64,000 nucleotides of DNA from assembly GCF_028622115.1 (NCBI RefSeq), contig NZ_CP097263.1:1612001-1676000 (forward strand), given 5' to 3'. Under the pieces are notes generated by a model that made no database searches, was not told the DNA's origin, and was given only the letters and a program-made list of their open reading frames with translations. Source of the DNA: Kutzneria chonburiensis. Its GTDB lineage: Bacteria > Actinomycetota > Actinomycetes > Mycobacteriales > Pseudonocardiaceae. Positions 44,301 to 50,664 of this stretch are shown in pieces (the first letter of the stretch is position 1; each line of letters starts with the position of its first letter). The translations under genes were made by a program, and so were the position numbers.

Positions 44301-44395
44301 GGTGGGGCGGGCTCAGGTGGTGGATCTGTTGGAGCGGCCGGTTGGGCAGGAATTGGGGGTTGAAGCGGACGGGTGTTCGGTGCGGGTGGGGTTGA
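41345..44395 (+). CDS. GH38 alpha-mannosidase, frameshifted near 3' end
   Basis: Hydrolyses alpha-mannosides. Domains visible are an N-terminal beta domain (1-~230), the GH38 catalytic domain (SVGHAHIDSAWLWPLRET metal site; WVEADGN with nucleophile candidate Asp334; LLHQFHDILPGSS), and C-terminal beta domains. GTG at 41345 is chosen: AGGTGGA precedes it and it overlaps the GH4 stop by 8 bp. Around 44261-44269, in a G-rich run, the frame loses one base. The +strand frame then gives an unnatural Trp/Cys/Gly-rich tail ending at 44395, while the alternative frame continues the family-like C-terminus (VVDLLERPVGQELGV) to a stop at 44437-44439. No signal peptide, so it acts inside the cell on imported glycans. 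Confidence 0.85.
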   Translation: MFDDRKQVEARLDRVLQQRIRPAVYGPVVPLTVTAWHVPDEPVPVAEALGASYSAFAVGERWGRPWSTTWFRVVGEVPAEWAGRRVEAVFDLGFIGDWPGGQAEALVYSASGEPVKGIEPRNQYVPVADVGRVELFLEAAGNPDILANGFIPTLLGDKLTAPADPLYVFGRADLAVLNEDVWHLVLDIEVASELMRELSEHDTRRHELLRALERMLDVLDIADVVGTAAVARASLVDVLSRPAHASAHTLSSVGHAHIDSAWLWPLRETVRKTGRTFSNVTALAKDYPEFVFACSQAQQYAWAKEHHPAVYARMQEAAKAGNWVPVGGMWVEADGNLPGGEALARQLVHGKRFFLDEFDVECEGVWLPDSFGYTAAYPQLAKLAGMKWFLTQKISWNQTNKMPHHTFRWEGIDGSRIFTHFPPVDTYNAVFSGEELAHAARNYADKGGGTRSLVPFGHGDGGGGPTREMMEKARRLRDLEGSPRVVVQDPNVFFREAEAEYSDAPVWSGELYLELHRATYTSQARTKSGNRRSEHLLREAELWAATAAVRVGFAYPYEELDRLWKTVLLHQFHDILPGSSIAWVHREAEATYARVAAELNGIVEAAGAALAGVGEVPWVLNAGPRRRVEVVAVPGEMGVEGQPLVDGTVAVLVKVEGSGAGPLVSCAAGADVVVGERVLENGLVRVVIDEDGLFSSVYDLVEEREVLAPGERGNLLRLHTDFPNQWDAWDIDKHYRHQFVDLTDVESIEVVERGPLVGAVRVTRRFGESSVVQTVRVRAGSARIDVETEIDWHEREKILKVGFPLDVHADRSAAEIQFGHVFRPTHTNTSWEAARFEMFCHRWVHVGEPGYGVAVLNDSTYGHDVGREARADGGTTTTLRLSLVRAPRCPDPEADQGVHRMTYSLLPGASIADAVEGGYAVNLPLRVVAGSGGAGGAGGALVEVEGRKVVVESVKLADDRSGDVVVRLYESVGGGLRGRCCGLGSGWGGLRWWICWSGRLGRNWGLKRTGVRCGWG

Positions 44396-44440
44396 GGCCG
44401 TTTCAGGTGTTGACGGTTCGGTTGACGCCTGGAGGGTGAG

Positions 44441-44520
44441 GTGGGGGTTTTGGGTTGGGGTGGGGTGGGTTTGTGGGTTGGGTTTGGTGGCCCGCCCGCC
44501 CGCCCGTTGTGGGGGTTGGG
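44441..44520 (+). other. G/T-rich tract with G-quadruplex-type runs
   Basis: Downstream of the mannosidase, the plus strand carries successive runs of three to five G separated by one to four T (about 44442-44482), followed by CCCGCCCGCCCG. This is a classic G4-prone pattern. No gene is seen in 44440-44775 apart from this and the structured element. Confidence 0.6.
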
Positions 44521-44564
44521 TTTGGTGCGCGTGCTGCGTAGTTTTCCGGGGGTTCTTCGGTTTA

Positions 44565-44683
44565 TGGGTCGATTTGGTGTGGAGCCTCTGCGCGATGGCC
44601 CAAGGGCTAAAAGCGGGCAGGACGAGCCTGCCCTTGGCCTGTCAATTGTACGCCATCGCGCCCCTCCACACAAAATCGACCCA
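44565..44683 (+). repeat. structured inverted element, copy A
   Basis: The core 44571-44677 (107 bp) is identical to the reverse complement of 46040-46146. It folds into a long interrupted hairpin: 44571-44575 with 44673-44677, GTGTGGAG (44577-44584) with CTCCACAC (44664-44671), GCGCGATGGC (44590-44599) with its complement (44652-44661), and GGGCAGG (44615-44621) with CCTGCCC (44627-44633) around loop ACGAG. The stem extends outside the core by TGGGTC/GACCCA. Confidence 0.85.
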
Positions 44684-46146
44684 ATTCGGGAGTTGGCGAT
44701 CGGTGTGTGAAGGGGATGGCGGTGGCTGGGTTTTGGCTCCCACTGTGCACCCTTTTGGTGGTGCCCGTTCCCCGGTTAGTGCCGCAGGGGGTGGGTGGTG
44801 TGGTGGCGGCCGGCCGGGGTGATCCAGTGGGTGGTGCCGTCTGAATCCTGGGTCACTGTGTAGTTGTCGTGTTTGCGGTGGTGGTGCCAGGTGCAGAGCC
44901 CTTGCAGGTTGGTCGCTTGGGTGCGGCCTGTGGGCCAGGGGGTGATGTGGTCGTGTTCCTGGATGGGCAGGGTGCAGCCCGGGGCAGTGCAGGTCCCGCC
45001 GGCTCGAGCAACGGACGTCTCTTTCATCAGTGCCGTGGGTCGGTAGGTGTCGGTGCTGATGGCGCTGATCTGCTGGTACTCGTCGAGCAGGAGTCCCCGG
45101 AAGGGGCCGTGCATGGCGAGTTCGCGGGCTGCCTCGGCGGCGATGGGGCCGTAGCCGGCGAGCTGGCCGGGGTCGTTGGTCAGGCCGAGCAGGGTCTCCA
45201 TGGAGATCGTCACGAAGGTCCGCACGTTCCAGTTGGTGTGCTCGCCCCGCAAGCGGTCCCAGAGCACATCCGAGCGTTTCTGGTCGGTGGTGCGGTCGTC
45301 CTTCGGGAGTGACTTGGCGTCGGCGCAGATCTGTTGGAAGAGCTGGTGGGCCTCGGTAGCGGGGAGGATCCACACGAGCTTGGCCATGCCGTCGGGCAAG
45401 GCGGAGAGCCCGACCTGCCGGTCGTCCTTAGCCTTGTGGCAGCGCTGCTCATAGCCATCCGGATCGGCCTTCGCGACCAGCGCGGTGGCCTTGCGACACA
45501 CCTGCGTCCGGGTCATACCAGCGGCCTCCTCGGCCAGGGCTCCGTCGACTTCGGCGACCTGGGCCGGGTTGGACAGGTGGCGGGTCCGCTCGTGGACCGC
45601 CGCGAACCGGGCCAGGTCGATCTCTCCCCGGCGGAACCGCTCCGCCAGCGCAGGGTGAGTCTCCAGGGCGGCGGCGACCTCCTGGGACCGGGCCAGCGCC
45701 GGCTCCGACACCTTCGTCGCCATCGCCAACTCAGTCAGGTCGTCGATGTGGTTGAGGGCCTCATGTTCGGCCCATTCACACACCGCCCGCACCTTCCGGG
45801 CCACCCCCACAAAATTGACCAACTGTTCTTGGGTCAGGCTCGCCGGATCCACACCCACCACCAGATCGAACATGGCCCCAGTGGGTTCCCTGTTCTCGAT
45901 GTCGCGGGTGAGTTCCATACTTCTGAGAATACTCGAACACAAGATCGAACGCGAATCCCTAACGGGTGAATCCCGCCGGGCAGAAAGGCTTTTCTTTCCC
46001 CCGCCACACCACAACACGGCAACTCCGACTAGTCGCGTGGATTTTGTGTGGAGGGGCGCGATGGCGTACAATTGACAGGCCAAGGGCAGGCTCGTCCTGC
46101 CCGCTTTTAGCCCTTGGGCCATCGCGCAGAGGCTCCACACCAAATC
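44571..46146. mobile_element. candidate DUF222-HNH cassette bounded by 107-bp inverted repeats
   Basis: The DUF222-HNH gene lies between two identical inverted 107-bp elements, total 1576 bp. This resembles a mobile or homing cassette of the 13E12/REP type known from mycobacteria. No transposase, resolvase or clear target-site duplication is seen, so mobility is inferred only from symmetry and sequence identity. Confidence 0.35.
44776..45918 (-). CDS. DUF222 / HNH endonuclease domain protein (13E12-repeat type)
   Basis: The 380-aa protein has an N-terminal helical DUF222 domain (about 20-260: VCEWAEHEALNHI, AAALETHPALAERFRRGEIDLARF) and a C-terminal HNH nuclease. HNH residues are visible in CTAPGC...HDHITPWPTGR...NLQGLCTWHHHRKHDN. 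The family is abundant and repetitive in actinobacterial genomes, and in mycobacteria carries the phiRv1 target; function is largely unknown. ATG at 45918 is the most likely start (weak AGAAG upstream); the frame to 46296 passes through structured element B and is not credible. It lies between the two inverted 107-bp elements and in the centre of a strand-asymmetry switch. Confidence 0.88.
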   Translation of the reverse strand: MELTRDIENREPTGAMFDLVVGVDPASLTQEQLVNFVGVARKVRAVCEWAEHEALNHIDDLTELAMATKVSEPALARSQEVAAALETHPALAERFRRGEIDLARFAAVHERTRHLSNPAQVAEVDGALAEEAAGMTRTQVCRKATALVAKADPDGYEQRCHKAKDDRQVGLSALPDGMAKLVWILPATEAHQLFQQICADAKSLPKDDRTTDQKRSDVLWDRLRGEHTNWNVRTFVTISMETLLGLTNDPGQLAGYGPIAAEAARELAMHGPFRGLLLDEYQQISAISTDTYRPTALMKETSVARAGGTCTAPGCTLPIQEHDHITPWPTGRTQATNLQGLCTWHHHRKHDNYTVTQDSDGTTHWITPAGRHHTTHPLRH

Positions 46147-46154
46147 CACGCGAC
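46032..46154 (-). repeat. structured inverted element, copy B
   Basis: Core 46040-46146 is the exact reverse complement of copy A. Its closing stem is GTCGCGTG (46032-46039) with CACGCGAC (46147-46154), which differs in sequence from copy A's closing stem yet is perfectly paired. Short reading frames across it (to 46075) are artefacts of the stem. Confidence 0.85.
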
Positions 46155-46168
46155 CACACCGAATTAAT

Positions 46169-46312
46169 CCCCCCACCCAAACCAACCCACCCCCACCCCA
46201 AACGCAACACCCACCCCGAAACCCAACCCCAGCAACCAACGAACCACCCCAACCAAACCAACCAACCAGCCAAACGAACCCCGTGCACCACCCCACCCCC
46301 AGAACGTATGGT
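46169..46312 (-). other. C/A-rich tract (G-quadruplex-type on minus strand)
   Basis: Runs of three to six C separated by A occur throughout; the minus strand therefore mirrors the G/T-rich tract on the other side of the DUF222 cassette. No gene is seen in 45919-46348 besides element B; the promoter of the following triad must lie here or just downstream. Confidence 0.6.
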
Positions 46313-46348
46313 TGTCACCGTGCCCAGCGAACACCCGGTGACACCCGC

Positions 46349-48025
46349 GTGACCACCCCGTCCCGCCCCGCCAGAAGCGCGATTCTCACCGTCGACGACG
46401 ACCCGGGGGTCTCCCGCGCGGTCGCCCGCGACCTACGCCGCCGTTACGGCGACCAGCACCGCATCCTCCGCGCCGAGTCCGGCTCCCAGGGCCTGGACAC
46501 GCTCCGCGAACTGAAGCTCCGCGGCGACCTGGTCGCCGTGATGCTCGCGGACTACCGCATGCCGGACATGAACGGCATCGAATTCCTCGAACAGGCGATG
46601 GACCTCTACCCGTCCGCCCGACGCGTCCTGCTCACCGCCTACGCCGACACCGGCGCGGCGATCGACGCCATCAACCTGGTCGACCTCGACCACTATCTTC
46701 TCAAGCCCTGGGACCCGCCCGAGGAGAAGCTCTACCCCGTCGTCGATTCCCTTCTCGACGCCTGGGCCAGCACCGACCACAAGCGCGTCCCCGAGACGAA
46801 GGTCGTCGGCCACCAGTGGTCGGCCCGTTCCTCCGAGGTCCGCGAGTTCCTGGCCCGCAACCAGGTCCCGTACCGCTGGTACCAGGTCGACGAGCCCGAG
46901 GGCGAGCGCCTCCTGGCCGCCGCCAACGCCGACGGCCAGAACCTCCCGGTCGTCATCACGACCACCGGCGACGCCCTCATCGCCCCGACGGACGCCCAGC
47001 TGGCCAACGAGGTCGGCCTCAGCACCAAGCCCTCCGAACGCTTCTACGACCTCGCCATCGTCGGTGGCGGCCCCGCCGGCCTCGGCGCGGCGGTCTACGG
47101 CGCCTCCGAAGGTCTTCGCACCGTCCTCATCGAACGCACCGCCACCGGCGGCCAGGCCGGTCAGAGTTCACGGATCGAGAACTATCTCGGCTTCCCCGAC
47201 GGCGTCTCCGGTGCCCAACTCGCCGATCGCGCCCGCCGCCAGGCCACCCGCTTCGGCGCGGAGCTGATCACCACCCGCGACGTCGTCGGCGTGGAGATCA
47301 ACGGCTCCGCCCGTACGGTCCGTTTCGCCGACGGCGACGCCATCGACGCCCACGCGGTCATCCTGGCCACCGGCGTCTCCTACCGCCAGCTCACCGCCCC
47401 CGGCCTCGACGATTTCACCGGCCGCGGCGTCTACTACGGCTCCGCGCTCACCGAGGCCACGAACTGCTCCAAGCAGGACATCTACATCGTCGGCGGGGCC
47501 AACTCGGCCGGCCAGGCCGCCGTCTACCTGTCCCGCTCGGCCCGCTCGGTCACCATCGTCGTCCGCGCCGAGTCGCTGGTCGATTCCATGTCGCACTACC
47601 TGATCCAGCAGATCGCCGCCATCCCCAGCATCTCCGTGCTCACCTGCACCGAGGTGACCGAGGCCAACGGCGACGACCACCTGGAGCAGATCACGTTGCG
47701 GCACAACAAAACCGGCGAATCCCGCACGGTCGAGGCGTCCTGGCTGTTCGCGTTCATCGGCGCCGCGCCGCGCACCGACTGGCTCGACGGCGTCGTCGCC
47801 CGCGACGAGCGCGGCTTCGTCGTCGCCGGCCCGGACCTGGGGACCGTCGAGACCGCACTGCGTGACTGGCCGCTGGACCGCCAGCCGTATCACCTGGAGA
47901 CCAGTGTGCCCGGCGTCTTCGTCGCCGGCGACGTGCGCTCCGACTCCGGCAAGCGGGTCGCCTCCGCGGTCGGGGAGGGCGCCATGGCCGTCATGCTGGT
48001 GCACCGTTATCTGGAGCGGACATGA
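46349..48025 (+). CDS. response regulator receiver fused to thioredoxin-reductase-like flavoprotein
   Basis: The 558-aa protein has a receiver domain (10-~140; phospho-acceptor Asp68 in MLADYRMPD, Lys119 in LLKPWD), then a glutaredoxin-like domain (~150-228) without a redox cysteine (HQWSARS), then a thioredoxin-reductase-type FAD/NADPH module (233-558: LAIVGGGPAGLGAA, VGGANSAGQAA, GVFVAGDVRSDSGKRVASAVGEGAMAV). The CxxC that makes a true thioredoxin reductase is replaced by TNCSKQ (371-376), leaving one cysteine. Start chosen at GTG 46349; 22 further codons in frame have no support. It overlaps the histidine kinase by 4 bp and is probably its phosphorylation target. Confidence 0.88.
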   Translation: MTTPSRPARSAILTVDDDPGVSRAVARDLRRRYGDQHRILRAESGSQGLDTLRELKLRGDLVAVMLADYRMPDMNGIEFLEQAMDLYPSARRVLLTAYADTGAAIDAINLVDLDHYLLKPWDPPEEKLYPVVDSLLDAWASTDHKRVPETKVVGHQWSARSSEVREFLARNQVPYRWYQVDEPEGERLLAAANADGQNLPVVITTTGDALIAPTDAQLANEVGLSTKPSERFYDLAIVGGGPAGLGAAVYGASEGLRTVLIERTATGGQAGQSSRIENYLGFPDGVSGAQLADRARRQATRFGAELITTRDVVGVEINGSARTVRFADGDAIDAHAVILATGVSYRQLTAPGLDDFTGRGVYYGSALTEATNCSKQDIYIVGGANSAGQAAVYLSRSARSVTIVVRAESLVDSMSHYLIQQIAAIPSISVLTCTEVTEANGDDHLEQITLRHNKTGESRTVEASWLFAFIGAAPRTDWLDGVVARDERGFVVAGPDLGTVETALRDWPLDRQPYHLETSVPGVFVAGDVRSDSGKRVASAVGEGAMAVMLVHRYLERT

Positions 48026-49455
48026 GCAAACTGCCGTGTGACATCGCCGAGCTCCGCACGCTGTTCCTGTTCGAGAAGCTCGACGAGGAGCAGCTGGAAT
48101 GGCTGTGCGAGCACGGGCACATCGAGCACTTCGAGCCCGGCCCCGTCTATCACGAGGGTGACCCGGCGACCTGCTTCTACGTCATGATCGAGGGCGGCCT
48201 GGCCATGTCACGGCGGGTCGGCGCCGAGGACGTGGAGATCAGCCGCACCACCCAGCCCGGTGTGTACGCCGGGGCCTGGCGGGCGTTCCTGGGCGACCGG
48301 GTGCCGCAGAAGTACGACGGCTCGATGCGCGTCACCGAGCCGTCCCGGTTCTACGTGCTCGACGCCGTGCTGTTCGAGCAGCTGATGCGGGACTGGTTCC
48401 CGATGGCGCTGCACATGCTGGAGGGCCTGTTCTTCGGCATGCAGAACACCCAGCAGGCCATCGGCCAGCGGGAACGCCTGCTGGCCCTGGGATCCCTGTC
48501 CGCCGGCCTCACCCACGAGCTGAACAACCCCGCCGCCGCGGCGATCCGCGCGACCTCGACGCTACGGGAGCGGGTCGCCGGCATGCGGCACAAGCTGGGC
48601 ATGATCGCCGCCGGCCCGTACGACCGGATCGCGCTGGAGAAGCTGGTGCAGCTCCAGGAGCAGGCGGTCGAGCTGGTGGCCAAGGCCAAGCCGCTGGAGC
48701 CGCTGGAGGCGTCCGACCGCGAGGACGAGCTGTCCGACTGGTTCGACGAGCACGAGATCCGTGCCGGCTGGGAGATCGCGCCCACGTTCGTGCAGGCCGG
48801 ATTGGACGTGGCCTGGCTGGAGACGGTCGCCGCCGCGGTCGACCCGTCCATCCTCGAGGGCGCGGTCCGGTGGCTGAACTACACCGTCGAGACCGAGCTG
48901 CTGATGACCGAGATCGAGGATGCCACCACCCGGGTGTCCACGCTGGTCGCCGCGGCCAAGCAGTACTCGCAGCTGGACCGGGCCCCGTTCCGCCCGGTCG
49001 ACGTGCACGAGCTGCTGGACAGCACGCTGCTCATGCTGGGCCGCAAGATCGGCGACCGGATCACCGTCGTCAAGGAGTACGACCACAGCCTGCCCGAGGT
49101 GCCGGTGTTCGCGGCCGAGCTCAACCAGGTGTGGACGAACCTGATCGACAACGCCATCGCGGCCATGGACGGCGTCGGCACGCTGACCGTGCGCACCGCC
49201 CGCGAGGACGACCGGCTGCTGGTGGAGATCGGCGACACCGGCCCCGGCGTGCCGGCGGAGATCAAGGACCGTATCTTCGAACCGTTCTTCACGACCAAGC
49301 CCGTCGGCTCCGGCACCGGGCTCGGCCTGGACATCTCGTGGCGGATCGTGGTCAACAAGCACCGCGGCGACCTGTCCGTGCGGTCCGTGCCGGGCGACAC
49401 CCGGTTCCAGGTCCGCATCCCGATCGCACCGGCCGCTCAGGAGGACTCCGCATGA
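48022..49455 (+). CDS. histidine kinase with N-terminal cyclic-nucleotide-binding domain
   Basis: The 477-aa cytosolic kinase starts with a CRP/cNMP-type beta-barrel domain (about 12-130: LFLFEKLDEEQLEWLCEHG, VYHEGDPATCFYVMIEGG). The phospho-acceptor His165 lies in LSAGLTHELNNPAAA, and the HATPase domain has NLIDNAIAAMDG, DTGPGVPAE and GSGTGLGLDIS. No membrane segment is present, so it senses an internal cue, possibly a cyclic nucleotide. ATG at 48022 overlaps the response-regulator gene (ATGA) and its stop overlaps the zinc-finger gene, which makes a tight three-gene signalling unit. Confidence 0.92.
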   Translation: MSKLPCDIAELRTLFLFEKLDEEQLEWLCEHGHIEHFEPGPVYHEGDPATCFYVMIEGGLAMSRRVGAEDVEISRTTQPGVYAGAWRAFLGDRVPQKYDGSMRVTEPSRFYVLDAVLFEQLMRDWFPMALHMLEGLFFGMQNTQQAIGQRERLLALGSLSAGLTHELNNPAAAAIRATSTLRERVAGMRHKLGMIAAGPYDRIALEKLVQLQEQAVELVAKAKPLEPLEASDREDELSDWFDEHEIRAGWEIAPTFVQAGLDVAWLETVAAAVDPSILEGAVRWLNYTVETELLMTEIEDATTRVSTLVAAAKQYSQLDRAPFRPVDVHELLDSTLLMLGRKIGDRITVVKEYDHSLPEVPVFAAELNQVWTNLIDNAIAAMDGVGTLTVRTAREDDRLLVEIGDTGPGVPAEIKDRIFEPFFTTKPVGSGTGLGLDISWRIVVNKHRGDLSVRSVPGDTRFQVRIPIAPAAQEDSA

Positions 49456-49796
49456 CCGTTCCCGGCATCGACCCGTCCGTGCCCCCGAGCGGGACCGGCT
49501 GCGTCGAATGCGACGCCGCCGGCGGCTGGTGGGTGCACCTGCGCCGGTGCACGCAGTGCGGGCACATCGGCTGCTGCGACACGTCGCCGGCGCAGCACGC
49601 CAGCCGGCACTTCGACCAGACCGGGCATCCGTTCATCCGCAGCTTCGAGCCGGGTGAGGACTGGTTCTGGAACTTCAAGACCGAGGAGTTCTACGACGGG
49701 CCGGCCCTGGCCGGGCCGGAGTCGCACCCCGCGGACGCGTCGATCCCGGGCCCGGCCGACCGCGTGCCGGCCGACTGGCGCAGCCACGTGCACTGA
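49452..49796 (+). CDS. UBP-type zinc-finger protein
   Basis: This 114-aa protein is essentially one ZnF-UBP domain: GCVECDAAGG, RRCTQCGHIGCCD, then HASRHFDQTGHPFIRSF supply the Cys and His zinc ligands. In eukaryotes this fold binds free ubiquitin C-termini; in actinobacteria it recurs beside the fused receiver-flavoprotein and cNMP-kinase genes, with unknown ligand. Overlap with the kinase gene (ATGA) supports joint function. The C-terminal ~40 residues are Pro/Asp/Ala-rich and likely disordered. The next gene starts 3 bp after its stop. Confidence 0.88.
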   Translation: MTVPGIDPSVPPSGTGCVECDAAGGWWVHLRRCTQCGHIGCCDTSPAQHASRHFDQTGHPFIRSFEPGEDWFWNFKTEEFYDGPALAGPESHPADASIPGPADRVPADWRSHVH

Positions 49797-49799
49797 GCC

Positions 49800-50603
49800 A
49801 TGCCTGAGCTGCCCGAGGTCGAATCGGCCCGCTCGGTCCTCGAACGGGCCGCGCTCGGCCGGCTGATCGTCGAGGTCGACGACACCGACAGCTACGTCTG
49901 CCGCCCGCACCAGCCCGGCGAGATCCGGTCGGCGCTGCTCGGCCGCAAGCTGGTCGCCGCGCACCGGCGCGGGAAGTCGCTGTGGTGCGACACCTCCGAG
50001 GACGGCGCGGTGCTCGGCATCCACCTCGGCATGTCGGGCAAGATCGTGATCGCCGACCTGGACGGCGGCGAGATCGACGGCGGCGACTACTGGGAGGGCC
50101 GCCGCGTGCCCGGCGACTACCGGTGGTCGCGCTTCGCCGTCACGTTCGACGACGGCGGCCGGATGATGCTGGTCGATCCACGGCGGCTCGGCCGGATCAC
50201 GCTGGATCCGCCGGTCGAACGCCTCGGACCGGACGCCGCGACGATCAGCAACGTCGCGTTCAAGAAAGCGCTGGCCAGCGGAAGCGCGCCGGTCAAGGCC
50301 CGGCTGCTCGACCAGCAGGCGGTCGCCGGCATCGGCAACCTGCTGGCCGACGAGATCCTGTGGCGGGCTCGCATCCACCCGTCCCGGCACGTCGACGACC
50401 TGACGCCACGCGAGGTCGGCCGGATCTTCCGCGCCACGCAGAGCTCCGTCGCGGACGCCCTCAAGGACGGCGGTGTCCACACGCTCAGCATCATCCCGTT
50501 CCGCCATGCCGGCGGACTGTGCCCGCGTGACGGCGCGCCGATGGCGCGTGGCGCGGTCGGCGGGCGCACGAGCTGGTGGTGCTCGAAGGAACAAGTGCTC
50601 TGA
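49800..50603 (+). CDS. Fpg/Nei-family DNA glycosylase, zinc finger degenerate
   Basis: The 267-aa base-excision enzyme starts MPELPEVE with Pro2 as the Schiff-base nucleophile and Glu3, and carries Lys59 (RRGKSLW), the H2TH region (QQAVAGIGNLLADEILW) and a C-terminal finger. Of the four zinc cysteines only two remain: CPRDG replaces CxxC and CSKEQ replaces the second CxxC, so this is a zincless-type finger, although the finger Arg (GRTSWWC) is kept. ATG at 49800, 3 bp after the zinc-finger gene, so it may belong to the same transcript. It probably excises oxidised bases; damage preference cannot be read. Confidence 0.9.
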   Translation: MPELPEVESARSVLERAALGRLIVEVDDTDSYVCRPHQPGEIRSALLGRKLVAAHRRGKSLWCDTSEDGAVLGIHLGMSGKIVIADLDGGEIDGGDYWEGRRVPGDYRWSRFAVTFDDGGRMMLVDPRRLGRITLDPPVERLGPDAATISNVAFKKALASGSAPVKARLLDQQAVAGIGNLLADEILWRARIHPSRHVDDLTPREVGRIFRATQSSVADALKDGGVHTLSIIPFRHAGGLCPRDGAPMARGAVGGRTSWWCSKEQVL

Positions 50604-50664
50604 AACGGTTGCCCGAGCGGGCATCGACGAGCGGGACCATGATCGGCGCGGCTAGGGTGGCGAC

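Noticed and set aside
45746-46075. Short plus-strand frame crossing structured element B
   Set aside because: It encodes a tail derived from the hairpin arm and antisense DUF222 sequence; the element is better explained as a repeat than as coding DNA.
44571-46146. Classical insertion sequence
   Set aside because: No transposase and no visible target-site duplication; repeats are long structured hairpins rather than IS ends.
43100-47500. Replication terminus (dif) at the skew switch
   Set aside because: No dif-like recombinase site was seen, and a local skew change alone is insufficient; kept only as an observation.
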